From Liriodendron chinense (taxonomy: Eukaryota > Streptophyta > Magnoliopsida > Magnoliales > Magnoliaceae), in assembly GCA_003013855.2 (NCBI GenBank), contig ML058466.1, positions 620,001-684,000 of the forward strand: a DNA stretch of 64,000 bases. The letters are read 5' to 3'. Within the stretch, counting starts at the first letter, position 1, and each line of letters opens with the position of its first letter. Below are positions 9,342 to 21,089 of this stretch, in pieces. A program made the position numbers and the translations under genes. The notes under the pieces are model-generated. The model was not told the DNA's origin. It did not search any database and saw nothing but the letters and a program-made list of their open reading frames with translations.

Positions 9342-12300
9342 ATGGGGAAGTCGTATCCCACTGTGAGCGATGAATACAAGCAGGCAATTGAGAAATGCAA
9401 GAAGAAGCTCAGGGGACTCATTGCTGAGAAACGCTGTGCCCCCATTATGCTCCGCTTGGCGTAAGTGCCAAAGTTGTCTTATTTTTATTTTTCAAGTTTT
9501 CCTTGTTTTATTATTTTCTAGACTTTAGAAATTTGAAGAAAAGAAAAGAAAAGAAGATTTTGATAAATTCTATTGGTTTACACTGCAGATGGCACTCAGC
9601 TGGTACTTTTGATGTTAAGACGAAGACAGGTGGTCCATTTGGGACAATTAGGAAGCCGGAAGAGCTTTCTCATGCCGCCAACAATGGTCTCGACATTGCT
9701 ATCAGGCTCTTGCAGCCCGTCAGGGAGCAGTTTCCCATCTTGTCTAATGCTGATTTTGACCAGGTAGATAAAGGAACTTTGAACATAAGCTCTTTGATTA
9801 TGTATTATTTATCCTTGTCACATGATGTTGCATGTGCTTTGCATTTCTGTTTCAGTTGGCTGGTGTTGTTGCAGTGGAAGTTACTGGTGGGCCTGAGATT
9901 CCTTTCCATCCTGGGAGGGAGGTATTGAAGCTCTTGTTTCATTATTATCTATTGCCAGTTTCTCTTTTGTGTATAGTAGTTGATCAATGGTCCTTTGATT
10001 TATCTGTAAAATATGAATAGGCAATGGTCCTTTGATTTATATGTAAAATATGAATAGTCATTGCAATTTTTCATTAGCTACCAATTTGGGGAGTAATTCA
10101 TAAAGAACTTGCCTCCCTGATTGACTGGAATAGTGGAAATGTTAGTGATGCAATGCATGTTGCTTAGTGGAAAATCAGTATATATTTGATAAAAAAAACC
10201 TTGGAGGGTGCTTACACTTTGTTTGATTTACCAATTTCCATATCTATTTGATCACCTAAATATATTGCTGAAAAATGAAGTGTGCAATGTGTGGTGTGGA
10301 ATTCTGTTGTTTCGTTCAGGAAGTACTCTTTACAGGCCTGTATCATGTGGTGGATGATATTTCACAAAATGTTCCTCTTCTAGCCATCCGATTATTGACC
10401 TTGATGGTTAAAGGTCAATGTAGCCAATGGTCCTTGTACAATCCTGTCTCAGTCTGTAGTGCACTGTTCATCTGGATGGGTGGCCCACACAGGCAGTTAA
10501 TATTTGCACAAAACTTCCCACTGAGAAATTCTAGCAGTTAAATTTTCATTTCTCGTAGTTATGCTTTGCTTGTGTAATGAAATTTATACCATGCTTTTTG
10601 TTTCAGGACAAGCCTAAATCGCCTCCAGAAGGCCGCCTTCCAGATGCCACCAAAGGTACATTTCAAAAAACATTTTTGCTTTTCTACCTTGATTGTTGTC
10701 TTTGAAATCTGAAATTTGGAGTACCCAATTTGACTGCAAATCACAGAGACTTGTTTTGCCAGTGGGATGTTGATTTGTTTGACTATTCACTTCCTTTAAG
10801 TTTTCTCACCTTAGCACCAAACAGTTTTTGCAATTTTAGTTTGATCAGGCCTCAAGAGCTGATGTTTGGACCCAAGTTGGCTGCAAATCGTAGACATCTT
10901 CGGCCAGTTGGTTATTGATTTGTTTGACTATTGACATTCACCCAAGGTGTCCTCTAGCGATATCGGTGGGTGTAACGGTGCCCACTGTTACCGATACGGA
11001 TACGGGACACCCCCCGTATCGGACCCCGTATCGCGTAACGGGCCGGACTGTTTCCGATACGTATCGGCTGATACGGCCGATACGTATCTGTTTTGGGATA
11101 CCTTGCATTCACCTTATAGACTAATTGCATAGGGTAATTAAAAAGGAAAAAAAGAAAAATCACTCACTGGCTATAGATAGCTTCTTGTGTCTGGACTGGA
11201 ATTTGTGTTTTTTGCTGCCTACTTTCATTATCACGGGATGTTTTTTGTTGCCTACTTCCATCATGCTATACTCATTATTGTTTATAAATGCACCTCTGAT
11301 GCAAAAGAGAAAATAATGGGAGAAGAGGAAGAGGAAGAGGAAGAGGAAGACGGTAGGTGTCTTTGTAAAATTTCATTGCTCATTGTCTCTATTTCAGGTT
11401 CTGACCACTTGAGGGATGTATTTGGCCACCACATGGGTCTCAGTGATCAGGACATTGTTGCTCTCTCTGGCGGACATACCCTGGTTAGTAGGATTTTGAG
11501 CTCTTTTTCCCTTCACTTATTTTCCCTTGCCTGGTACTTTTTTATGCAGATGAGTGCAACCTAATTATCTCCACTACTAAAATGCATTCGGGTGTTGTTT
11601 GGATTGATAATGTAGGGAAGGTGCCACAAGGAACGCTCTGGATTTGAGGGCCCTTGGACTATCAATCCCCTCATCTTCGATAATACCTACTTCACGTAAG
11701 ACAGTCTTCAAACAGATTTGGGTGTTTTCTTTATGTATTTGCTTTCATTGAAAATGGACTTGTGGGATTAATTATATCCCGTTTCCTTGACCCCATCTAA
11801 TTTATATTTCTGCAGAGAGCTTCTGAGTGGAGAGAAAGAGGGTCTTCTCCAGCTTCCAACAGACAAGACCCTCCTTACTGATCCAGTTTTCCGCCCCCTT
11901 GTTGAAAAATATGCTGCTGTTCGTTTTCTTAATTACCTTAAATAAGCAGCCCCCCTTCTTTTTTATTGAAAGAAGAAGAAAAAGACAAAAAAACTGAAGT
12001 TGATTCTGTTTTTCTGTGTAGGACGAGGATGCCTTCTTTGCAGATTATGCTGAAGCTCATTTGAAGCTTTCTGAATTGGGGTAAGTGAATTACCAATGAG
12101 TTGATTCTAAAAGAGGGGTTGCACTGTGGTGAGAGTCTGTCACTGTTTACTAACCAGTGGGTAGCCATGGCATGCATGTAAAACTCAATTCATATTGTCT
12201 CTGTGTTCATCCCATGGTGGATGCATTAATTCCTCAGTCGCCTTGATAAGGCGATCTTATGCATGATTTTTTGCCCATTGAGTTGGACCGGTGCACATTG

Positions 12301-12590
12301 TTTGCAGCCCATCCTTTCATGGCATAATGAGTGTGCTCAGAATGGATGGCTTTGGTTGGTGTTCATGTATGCATTTCGGATGTGTCCCAAAGTAGCCCAT
12401 GTGTGAAAGGGAAATTTAGGCATTCCACTTGTGATCGGATGATGTTTGGATCTGCTGGCCTCAGGTGGGTTACAACCATATGTAAAAATAACGGCCTGCT
12501 TGTCCTAGGGAAATGGCCTGATTTAATCAGTGTGGCCCACCAGATGAAAAAGCTAGGGTCATGCACACATTTCACCATATTGATAGTCAT

Positions 12591-12663
<73 letters not shown>

Positions 12664-12771
12664 GGTTATTCCCCAAGCACAAAGGTTTTTTTTTTTTTTT
12701 TTTTCATTTTTTTTTTTCATTTCAACCTGATAACGTTTTTGCTGATCTTTTTCAGATTTGCTGAGTGCTGA
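9342..12771 (+). CDS. APX: Cytosolic L-ascorbate peroxidase (9 coding exons, 250 aa)
   Basis: Haem peroxidase that reduces H2O2 to water with ascorbate in the cytosolic ascorbate-glutathione cycle. Exons: 9342-9460, 9589-9763, 9856-9921, 10607-10655, 11398-11483, 11616-11695, 11816-11918, 12022-12080, 12756-12771. All introns are GT-AG and the phases join to exactly 250 codons plus TGA, the usual cytosolic APX length. The start MGKSYPTV is the family N-terminus. Visible functional residues in pea APX numbering: Lys30, Cys32, Arg38, Trp41, His42 (LRLAWHSAGT), proximal His163 (SGGHTLGRCH), Arg172, Trp179, Asp208, and K+ ligands Thr164, Thr180, Asn182, Ile185, Asp187. There is no transit peptide and no C-terminal membrane anchor (it ends GFAEC), which excludes chloroplast and peroxisomal types. 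The commonly seen Ala162 before the proximal His is Gly here. The gene looks intact and functional. Confidence 0.96.
10960..11105. repeat. CGATACG/CGTATCG palindrome-rich block in APX intron 4
   Basis: At least ten copies of gatacg or its complement cgtatc occur in about 145 bp, many as back-to-back inverted pairs such as cgatacgtatcgg. This would form several alternative hairpins. It is GC-rich and unlike the surrounding intron, so it is probably an inserted element. No coding sense. Confidence 0.75.
12593..12657 (+). repeat. (GT)n(GA)n microsatellite in APX intron 8
   Basis: A GT run of about 18 repeats (with tctct at its start) passes directly into a GA run. It lies inside the 675-bp last intron, upstream of T-rich runs near the acceptor. 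Confidence 0.95.
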
Positions 12772-13225
12772 ACTGAAAATCTTAGCGCTGTGGAGGGAAG
12801 TAGGGATGGAAGTTAAAATGGGTTGTTAGTAGTAGCAATGAATGCTATCCTAATCTTTGCGTAATAAATACAAGGCCTTAGTCTTCATTTTGATTTAATC
12901 GAATTGTGGTGGGAATGAGCTGTTTGGCTTTTAATGTTCTGTTTTTTTTTTTTTTTTTGGTGGCTCAAGGACTGAAATAGTAGGGAGTGATATATTTTCT
13001 CCATTTTGGTAATATGAAGATTAAGTGATAGTTTCTATCCGTATGAAGAAAGTTTGTGGAAGATGTTTTGTTTTAGTTTAGCTGGTTTTTGTTAGCTGTG
13101 ATTGTGGTATCATGATGGGGGTGTGCTTGCTTGGCATGCTTTTTTCATTGTGTTTCTACAGCATGTTTTTTCGTGCTATTCAGGGTCTCACCTTTTCTGG
13201 GCTTTTGACAAATAAATATATGATG
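12772..13225 (+). terminator. APX 3' UTR and poly(A) signals
   Basis: Sequence after the TGA stop holds AATAAA at 12863-12868 and again at 13211-13216. Either could be the polyadenylation signal. The end given is approximate. Confidence 0.5.
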
Positions 13226-13559
13226 TTTTGAAAATTGTTACTGAACCCATACCATCTTAGGAGGCGATTTGGTGGCTCCGTGGCTGGCATTTCCTGCTTG
13301 TATTCAGACGAGGTTTCGGGCTTTGTATTTATTTTTAGGATGTGTGCGCCACAATGATATGATGTAATGGGCTAGATGGGGACACACAGTGGATGGGCTA
13401 GATATCTTATCGACATCTAAGTGGGCCCCTCTAAACGATCATGAAGGTTTCAAGGGGTGGGTATCTACTCCCAACTTGTTGTCTATGGTGTGATCCGCTT
13501 ACGTCTTTGATTGGTCTGATTTTTAGTTGTGGCCCACCATGGAAGGGTGCATCTAATTG

Positions 13560-14125
13560 ATGGGGGATGTCCCCATATAGATCGAGGAAGCTTCCCATGG
13601 GCCATGAGGTTGAGCTCTGTGGGTCCCATTATGATCTATGCTGGACATCAGCCCCATGCATTTTGGTGGGTCCCTTCTGTGTGGATATCCCAAAAATATC
13701 CCCAAAAATCAGCCGTATCAGGAACTCTTTTTAGTGGGGTACACCATCTGAAATCATTGCAACAACATCAAAAAGTACTCGGTGGGGCCACATGAGTTTT
13801 GGTTACAGCTGAAAATTGGTGCGACCACTCATCCAAGTGGGACACACAATGAACGGGTTGGATGTCTGAACCGCAACTCAATGGGCCCTATGAATGATCA
13901 TTAATGTTTAAATGGACAGGTATCCACTTTTAATTGTTTGCGCTGCGCCCACCAAATTCATGGATTGACCTGATTTTTAGGTCCCTGGCCCACCATGGAT
14001 GGTTGCATCTGATTGATAGGGTGGATGTCTGACATTGATCACAAAGGGTCCGCACAGCTCTGACCTCATGGGGGCTACCCAAGTGGTGGTCGAGCTCTAT
14101 GGGCCCCACCGAGGTGTGTGAAGGA
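13560..14125. repeat. Foldback MITE, family B
   Basis: The left arm (about 13575-13670: cttcccatgggccatgaggttgagctctgtggg order) matches the reverse complement of about 13990-14075 (ccccatgaggtcagagctgtg). The central part holds 'gtggggccacatgagttttgg' type blocks. A related unit is at 16119-16640, and the right half recurs at 14701-14943. Confidence 0.65.
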
Positions 14126-14235
14126 CATCCACGCCGTGCATTTGGAAGGTCTTGATGTACCAAAAGTCAGTCACATCCAAAACTTAGGTGGGCCATACTA
14201 TCTGAAATCAGGAAATCATGCCTAAAACATTTAAA

Positions 14236-14700
14236 ATAGGGAAGCAGATTGCCTGTGACCCGGTCACAGACAGGGATGTCCGCGACAAATCAACTCAGTC
14301 CCTCTGTTTTGAAAGATCAAAATAGTATAGGATTCTAAAACTCAGGTAGATCCAAAACTTAGATGGGCCACGCCAACAAAACAACGGGAACATAACTTCG
14401 TACAGCTGACCATTATGTTTATATGCCATCCAAACCGTTCATAGAATTATTACCACTTACATAAATGGTAGGAACAAATATCATCCTGGTACAAAACTTC
14501 TGTCACCGCTGGGTGTTCAATCCCCATAGTTCGGTGTGGTATGGCCTTCCCGAGTTTTGGATCTGCGAATCCTGTCCTATTGTCGTCTTTCAAGACAGAT
14601 GGACAGTGGATTTGTGACGTACATCTCTATGGCCCCACACAGCCTGGGCACAGAGATATCTCTATGCCTAGGGTCACACGCAATCCGCTGCCCGAAAAGA
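14236..14700. repeat. Foldback MITE, family D, copy 1
   Basis: The tip gcagattgcctgtgaccc near 14236 matches the reverse complement of gggtcacacgcaatccgctg near 14670-14690. Inner arms share 'aaatcaactcagtccctctg' and 'agatcaaaatag' blocks. It is about 465 bp, related to 23945-24445, and non-coding. Confidence 0.7.
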
Positions 14701-14941
14701 TCACTTGGTGGGGCCCATCTGAGTTTTGGAATGGTCTAAAATTTGGTGTGACCCCTCATCCAAGTGGACCCTGTATACAATCAGAAAGGTTTTAATGGGT
14801 GATGGGTGGGCATGCACTCTCAACTGTCGTCTGTGGTGTGGATTGGCCTGATTTTTAGGTCCATGGCTCACCATGGAATGGTGCAACTGATTAATGGGAT
14901 GGATGTCCAATACACACAACGGAGGGTGCCCACAAAGTTCT

Positions 14942-14943
<2 letters not shown>
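14701..14943. repeat. Partial family B repeat
   Basis: Direct repeat of the right half of the unit at 13560-14125 (compare about 13777-14060), ending at the CA/TA microsatellite. Truncated and non-coding. Confidence 0.6.

Positions 14944-15015
<72 letters not shown>
14944..15015 (+). repeat. (CA)n(TA)n microsatellite
   Basis: About 17 CA units pass directly into about 19 TA units. Frames reading THTHTH or YIYIYI here are artefacts. Confidence 0.95.
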
Positions 15016-15018
<3 letters not shown>

Positions 15019-15019
15019 T

Positions 15020-15790
15020 AAATCCGAGCTGACTCAAATTGGATCTTAAAACCGAATCCCGAGTAGGGGTACCTTCAGTGAATACTACATTCCGCCGGAT
15101 TGATACCTTTGCCGACCTTGCGGCATTGTGCTTAGATTGTCATGCCCGGGAATGTCCGGCTCAGCTCTAAGTATGCGCTCGGCTACTATTAAGGATGAGC
15201 GCCATTTTCCAAGTGGGGGTTCGGTCCTCACCAACAATCGAACGACATTCGGTTACTTGGTGCCCGATTTCTACTTAGGTTTTGCCGAATATTTACTAGA
15301 GTCGCGTGACTGTTTACATTGAGCGCCATATCCAGAATGCTCAGGATTCGAGTAACGTCATCCGTAAGTTACGGGATATGATTTCCGGAAGTTACCAAGC
15401 AAGATATCCGTCATGCATAGAGAATCATGCAAACCGCCTTGAAGGCAATCAAAATATTTGGCCACGTTTAGGGCTCATTTATATAAGAGATAATATCTCT
15501 GTAAAATTAGAATCCTAGCCCAATACGGTAATGATGTACACTATAAGAAGTCCTCCATACTACTACTCAAGGTACGCACTACGCAATATACACATATACT
15601 AAGCTTTTATAGGCTTTCCCTACCGTTACTGACTTAAACATCGGAGGGCTACCAACGGGGACCCCCCGACGGCCATCCTAACCCTTGGTGGTGATTGCAG
15701 GTTTCATTGATCCGACCCATTGATCTTTGGTCTTTGATCAGACGGCTGTGATTCAAGTTGGTCCCTGATCAACATCTGGTGACGTGTTTT
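15020..15790 (+). mobile_element. LTR-like fragment
   Basis: It contains a TATA-like atttatataag near 15477 and, near 15630-15680, 'cttaaacatcggagggct' followed by a gccatccta block. The same layout is near 36103-36150 in the Tat LTR (cttaggcatcggagggct, then gccaccctta). The element's ends are not visible and the left side stops at the microsatellite. Confidence 0.4.
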
Positions 15791-15799
15791 AGCATTATA

Positions 15800-16044
15800 T
15801 ATATATGCTCACTTGCGAACCATCTCTCATGAGAACTCGTGAGAACTTTTTGAGGACTCATCACACGTGATGTGTCCCCTCTGAGTTGTCCATGTGATTC
15901 AGCACCCCGAAAAACCCTTGAGCCCAACTTTCAACCTGATCCAGAACTCTGATGGGCCATAGAAGGAGAGAGGGAGGCAAATCAAGGGAGGAAAAAGTTC
16001 TCACGAGTTCTTGTGAGAGATGGTTCACAGGTGAGTATTCCTAG

Positions 16045-16045
<1 letters not shown>
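15800..16045. repeat. Foldback MITE, family C, copy 1
   Basis: The left arm (gaaccatctctcatgagaac, about 15815-15855) pairs with the right arm (about 15995-16035, gttcttgtgagagatggttc). The unit is about 245 bp, with TA repeats on its left and a long TA microsatellite just right of it. It is related to 16740-17080 and 17115-17370. Confidence 0.8.

Positions 16046-16047
<2 letters not shown>

Positions 16048-16117
<70 letters not shown>
16048..16117 (+). repeat. (TA)n microsatellite
   Basis: About 35 TA units lie between a family C and a family B foldback element. Confidence 0.95.
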
Positions 16118-16118
<1 letters not shown>

Positions 16119-16119
<1 letters not shown>

Positions 16120-16635
16120 GAAGTTCCCATGAGGTCTAGCTGTGTGGGCCCCACTATGATGTGTGATGGACATCTACACCATCAGTCAGGTGCACCAATT
16201 TTGTGGTGGTTCATGGGCTTAAAACTCAGGCCAATCCATGACTTGGGTGGGCCACACCATAGACAACAGTTAAGAGTGGATATCCACCCATTGAAACTTT
16301 ATGATCGTTTATAGGATTGACTAAAATGTGGTTGAGAAATTCAGACCATCCATTGTATGTGTCCCACTTTAACAAGAGGTCACACCAAGTTTCAACCGTA
16401 TCTAGAACTCAAGTGGGCCCTAACAAGTGCTTTTAGATGTTGTAGGCATGATTTTACACTCCTTCGGTTAGTATGGCCCACTTGGATTCTAGATACAGCT
16501 GACTTTTGGGATATCCCATAACTAATATTGGACTCACCAAATGCATGGTGTGGATACCCATCGCACATCACAGTGGGGCCCACACGGCTCAACCTCATGG
16601 GAGCTTCCGATGAGGTCGAGCGCATAGTACCTTTT

Positions 16636-16640
<5 letters not shown>
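16119..16640. repeat. Foldback MITE, family B, copy 2
   Basis: The left arm (cccatgaggtctagctgtgt then gggccccactatgatgtgtg) matches the reverse complement of the right arm (about 16550-16625). It is about 520 bp, flanked on both sides by TA repeats, and non-coding. Confidence 0.8.

Positions 16641-16725
<85 letters not shown>
16641..16725 (+). repeat. (TA)n(GA)n microsatellite
   Basis: About 17 TA units followed by about 24 GA units, ending where a family C foldback starts. Confidence 0.95.
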
Positions 16726-16739
16726 GCCCACCCACACAT

Positions 16740-17076
16740 CAGTGCTCACGAGAACTAGTGAGCACTGATTTGAGAAATCATCACGTGATGTGAGCTCAAA
16801 ATCTAAGCTGTTCGCGTGATGTAGTATCTAAAAAAACCTCTAGGGCCCACCTTTCAATCTAATCCAAAAGTTTTGTGGGCCATGGAAAAAGGAAACAGTT
16901 TCCTCCCTTAATTTGCCCCTCTTTCTATGCTACCAAAGTTTTGGATCAGGTTGAAATCTGGGCCTTGGGGGTTTTTTGAGGTGCTGCATCATGTAGACGG
17001 CTCAGATTTTGGGCTCACATCACGTGTGATGAGTCCTAAAAAAGGTACTAACGAGTTTCTGTGAGCATCCGTCTGC

Positions 17077-17080
<4 letters not shown>
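16740..17080. repeat. Foldback MITE, family C, copy 2
   Basis: The left arm (gctcacgagaactagtgagc, then atcatcacgtgatgtgagct) pairs with the right arm (about 16975-17075) for about 100 bp. The centre carries 'tttgtgggccatgg' and 'ccaaagttttggatca' blocks also found in copy 3. Confidence 0.8.
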
Positions 17081-17111
<31 letters not shown>

Positions 17112-17114
17112 AGA
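17081..17114 (+). repeat. (GT)n(GA)n microsatellite
   Basis: A short GT run and then a GA run separate family C copies 2 and 3. Confidence 0.9.
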
Positions 17115-17370
17115 TGCTCATCTACGCACCTTACAAGAACTTTTTGAGAACTCATCTCACATGATATGAGCCTAAAATCTGAACGGTTCACATGATGTAG
17201 TACCCTGATCTAAAACTCTAGTGGGCCATGGCAAAAGGAAACCATTTTCTCCCTTGATTTGTCTCTCTTAGCTACAGCCCACCAAAGTTTTGGGTCAAGT
17301 TGAAAATTGGGCCTTGGGGGTTTCATGGAGTGTCGCATCACATAGACCGTTCGTATTTTAATCCCATGAT
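17115..17370. repeat. Foldback MITE, family C, copy 3 (decayed)
   Basis: Same order of blocks as copy 2 (gatgctcat tip, acatgatatgagc, ttttctcccttgattt, gggccttgggggttt). The right tip appears lost where the next element begins. Confidence 0.65.
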
Positions 17371-17372
17371 AT

Positions 17373-18090
17373 GTAGGAGTGCACACGAAACTGGTGGAAC
17401 TGGCGAACTGAACCGGAACCAGTTAGTTCGGTTGGGTTTAGTCCGGTTATGAAGCGCGCCAGTTTCGGTTCCGAAAATCAAAGAACCGATTAGTTCGGTT
17501 CGGTTATGGGTTTGGGGTTTTGTAGAATCGAACTAGACCGTGAATTGATCCGTAGAACCAAACTGTGAATCGGACCACATAACCGAATTGTGGAATTGAA
17601 CCCTGGGTGTTCCACCCAAACTGTTTCATGTTGAGTCGTCCACTAAAAATTTGAATCTATTTGATTTTTTTATTGTGGCCCACCTAAACATTGCTTGACA
17701 ATGAGGATGGATGGTGAAAATCTAACAAACACATCAAGGTATGCCCATGGTGGGCCCTAAGGTATGGTTGGTGGATATCAGATCAACTGATTCTTGTGAT
17801 GTGGCCCACCTAAGCTTTGGATCAGATTGGCTTTTGTGGCCATGCCTTGAAATAATCTTTTGAAATGGCTAGGCGACGTGGATTAAATACATGCATCATG
17901 GTGGGCCAGCTGTAGGCACCAATTGGGCTGGATTATAAAAAGCCCAGAACTGTAGAACCAAACCGGGTCTGGTACGGTTTTAGGGTGTAAATGGTCTGGT
18001 TCCAATTCTGGTTTTTCTTGAACATTGAGAATAGTTCGATTCCGATTTCACAACCAGAACTGAACTAAACCGTGTGCATCCCAAATGACA
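17373..18090. repeat. Foldback element rich in GGTTC motifs (hAT-like?)
   Basis: The tips gtgcacacg...gaac at about 17380 and the reverse complement near 18085 (gggatgcacacggttt) match. Both arms are full of short ggttcggtt or gaaccgaa units. It is about 715 bp and non-coding. Such GGTTCGGTTC-rich elements are common plant MITEs; assignment to hAT is a guess. Confidence 0.55.
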
Positions 18091-18106
18091 TGTGTGCCTT
18101 TGTGTG

Positions 18107-18107
<1 letters not shown>

Positions 18108-18176
<69 letters not shown>

Positions 18177-18182
18177 GTGTGT
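18108..18182 (+). repeat. (TC)n(TA)n(GT)n microsatellite
   Basis: A TC run, about 22 TA units and a short GT run in succession. Confidence 0.95.
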
Positions 18183-21089
18183 AAATTGATACCATGAAAG
18201 AGAATTTGATGATTGTAAACTGATGTCACACTAGAATTGTGGGTTTCATTGATATAAATAAACGTATACAAAAGGTTAAACTTGGAGTAGTTACAATAAT
18301 GTTTGACTGATATTGAAATTTAAACAATTCAAGAAGTTAACTGTTGGTTGGACAATAACTTCTGGTCCAACCAGTTGGACAAAAGATCCTTTGTGTCTGT
18401 GGTCTACAAACAGGCACTAGAATTACAATTGTTCTCATTGAGGAGCTATTGTAATTTTGTTTATCTAAAGGTGCTTGGTGTACATTCAGAATTGAGAATA
18501 ATGGAAAGTCGCTGCTGGTTGTTGCTCGCAATTTTCAATCGCACTTGTAAAGTATGCGGGCATGCCAGAAGTTGTTCAGGTACATTACTGGTGTACAACA
18601 AATATTTACAACAATCAAGTGGACTTTAAGGGTGTCGCAGTGTGTCAAAAATTGTTGCTCGCAATTTTTGGTTGCGCGGGTGAAGTGTGCGAGCATGCAA
18701 AGAATTATTGCTTGTAATTTTTAGTCACACATGTGAAGTATGCGGGCATGTCAGAACCGACTATGCGGCTCGATTCCAGCCAAACAACGTGTCGACCCCA
18801 AGCGCTAAGATAGACAGATACGTCTAAATCGACCGTATATGACCGAGATTTGAGAAGATCGGCCTCCTATTCAGCCACTCGCAATATGTTGTTTATGAGA
18901 ATCAGGCAATTATCAGAGGGTGGGGTTCATCCTTAGAAAATGAGTTGCATCTTTGCCTTTCGTACGAAAGGACTTTTCAGACACAGAAACAAATAAAAAG
19001 GAAATACTTACAGTCGACCACAAGGAGCAACTGAAGAAAATCTTTCTCGATGCAAACTTGCATTTCACTGAATTAGAAATGAGTTTAGTTTATGAGTGTA
19101 GACATGGATTACAGCTAAGAATAATAGAAAAAAATAATACAAAAAAAATGAAGGATTATAACTACCGATTACTGCTACTCCTAGTTATTAAGTTTAAGCT
19201 AATGATTACGTTAAGGAATGTAAAGTGTTGATTATGCTAAGAAACATAAGTATAATTGAAAGATAGATTTGGTATGTTTGGTTTGATTTGGTTTGTACGA
19301 GACCTCTTGCTTCATTGATTTCCTCTGCTTTTATAGATATTCTGGATGCAAAGAGCCTTTTGAATATTTTCCACGTTCAATGGTAATTGTAACCGTTTAG
19401 CACAATCTAGTCTTCTAGATCCTTCCTTCTTCACTCACCGTCCTCTCTTGCACCGCTCTCAGGCCCTTTCCTCATTCGACCACGTTTCGCTCAGTCACAC
19501 ATAGCGTGGCTTGTCCAGTTAGCACTAGTTGTGCTTTCGCAAAATCAACTTCGAATACCTTTGCCAATATCAGGTGTGTTGTAAGCTTTTCATTTAGCAA
19601 CATGTGTCCCCCTGTCATTGGTTTTCCCAGGAATGGTAAAAAAATAGGGTACAACATTTTGCCCCCATATCGCTTCATCTTTGAGTGAAAGTGACATTGA
19701 CCCATTTCTCAATGTATTTAATGCAAACGCAAACCTTTACATGTGTCAACTCTCCATTAAATTTCCTAACAGAGACGAAATCCAAACAATGGTTTCGTTG
19801 TACTCTCTATAGCTATCATTGTGACACGTGGTAATCAGTAAAATCATACGAGGAGTCCTGATTATCTTATTATTAATGCACACGATCTTTGATTGATAAA
19901 TACATCATTCAAATCAATTTTTTAATTTTACAAATCCTTTTCTCTCTCGCATATCTCCTTCGAAAATTTTCAAAATCCTTCGACTTTATTACCATGACTG
20001 CTTCTTCACCTTCATCCCCTTCGGAATTTCCAAAATGATAGACACTACTTCGAGTTTTCCTCGAACAAAATTGAGAGAGGATACAAAAAATTAATAGCTC
20101 TTCAAAAGAAAAAAGGCATTGTTGTTTGTTGATGTGGAGTTGTCGTTATCTGTTCTGTGTGAGCTCTACATAGGTCACCAATGAATACGTTCAGTTGGCC
20201 AAGGCATTGTGTTAAAATTGCGGATCGAATCACAAATGCGACGGGAATCCGCATGTGTTTATTTGAATTTTTGTATTTGTATTCTTAGTTGGGGGATCGG
20301 GGGCATTCACAAATAATATAAACAAGTACATAATAACCATGGCGCAAGAAGTAAATTTTATTCCAGAGATTCCAGATTCTTTACATTCTAGGTTATGATC
20401 GGGTACAATCCCTTAATTATATCATACAGATAACCCTTGATTAAAATGTGAAAGTAAATGTATGCATGCATCAGAGATAAATTAAACAAAGAATAAGATA
20501 TCACAATCATTAAATACGATAGACTCTACCAAGGACATAAAAATTTAATGTGGAAACCCTTGTGGGAGAAAACCATGTCATAAAGCGACAATATTCCACT
20601 ATGAATAACAATTGTATAAGATATGAAATATTTGAAAAAATTCAGATCAAGGAGCAAAAGACTTTTCCTTTAGGGGACTGTATCTTTTAGAAAGGTCACA
20701 CAGACCCATGGTCTCAAGGATCGTTTTGGGGAAGCGGTTTAACCACACAATCCTTGGAGAAGGTCAGGATGCCTATGTCCCATGCTGTTTTCGGGTCTTA
20801 ACTGAGAGACCGCTGAGTGTTAATCGAGTGGGGCAGTGACACCAGGCCTGCATCTCGTCGTAGAGACAGGGACCTTAGGAAGACCAGACCATGATTGTGT
20901 ACTTGAATGACTCAGTCAGCAGATACAGATTCTAATGGGTAGCACATTGACCAGTCTCAGATGGTTATGTAGTTTGTTTCACTGTTGTTATATTGTAAAG
21001 TCCCCAGTAGACAAAACTTTTGTCATTCTGCAAAGTTTTCGAGGATTACAAGGCTCTATGATCACAATTGTATAAATAGCACATCTATA
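18183..21089. other. AT-rich stretch, no gene recognised
   Basis: No frame resembles a known protein. At 18527-18770 three diverged units of about 100 bp each carry gttgctcgcaattttt and tgaagtatgcgggcatg blocks. The frame at 18953-19231 begins with plausible residues but has no recognisable domain and loses complexity. Confidence 0.45.
18527..18770 (+). repeat. Three-unit tandem repeat (about 100 bp)
   Basis: Units share 'ttgctcgcaattttt' and 'gaagtatgcgggcatgcc' in the same order, with progressive divergence. Function unknown; possibly part of an old LTR. Confidence 0.65.

Noticed and set aside
14806..16173. Frames rich in Thr-His or Tyr-Ile repeats
   Set aside because: Translations of CA and TA microsatellites.
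18953..19231. 92-codon frame in the AT-rich stretch
   Set aside because: No recognisable domain, no promoter or splice context, Asn/Lys-rich end. Not supported as a gene.
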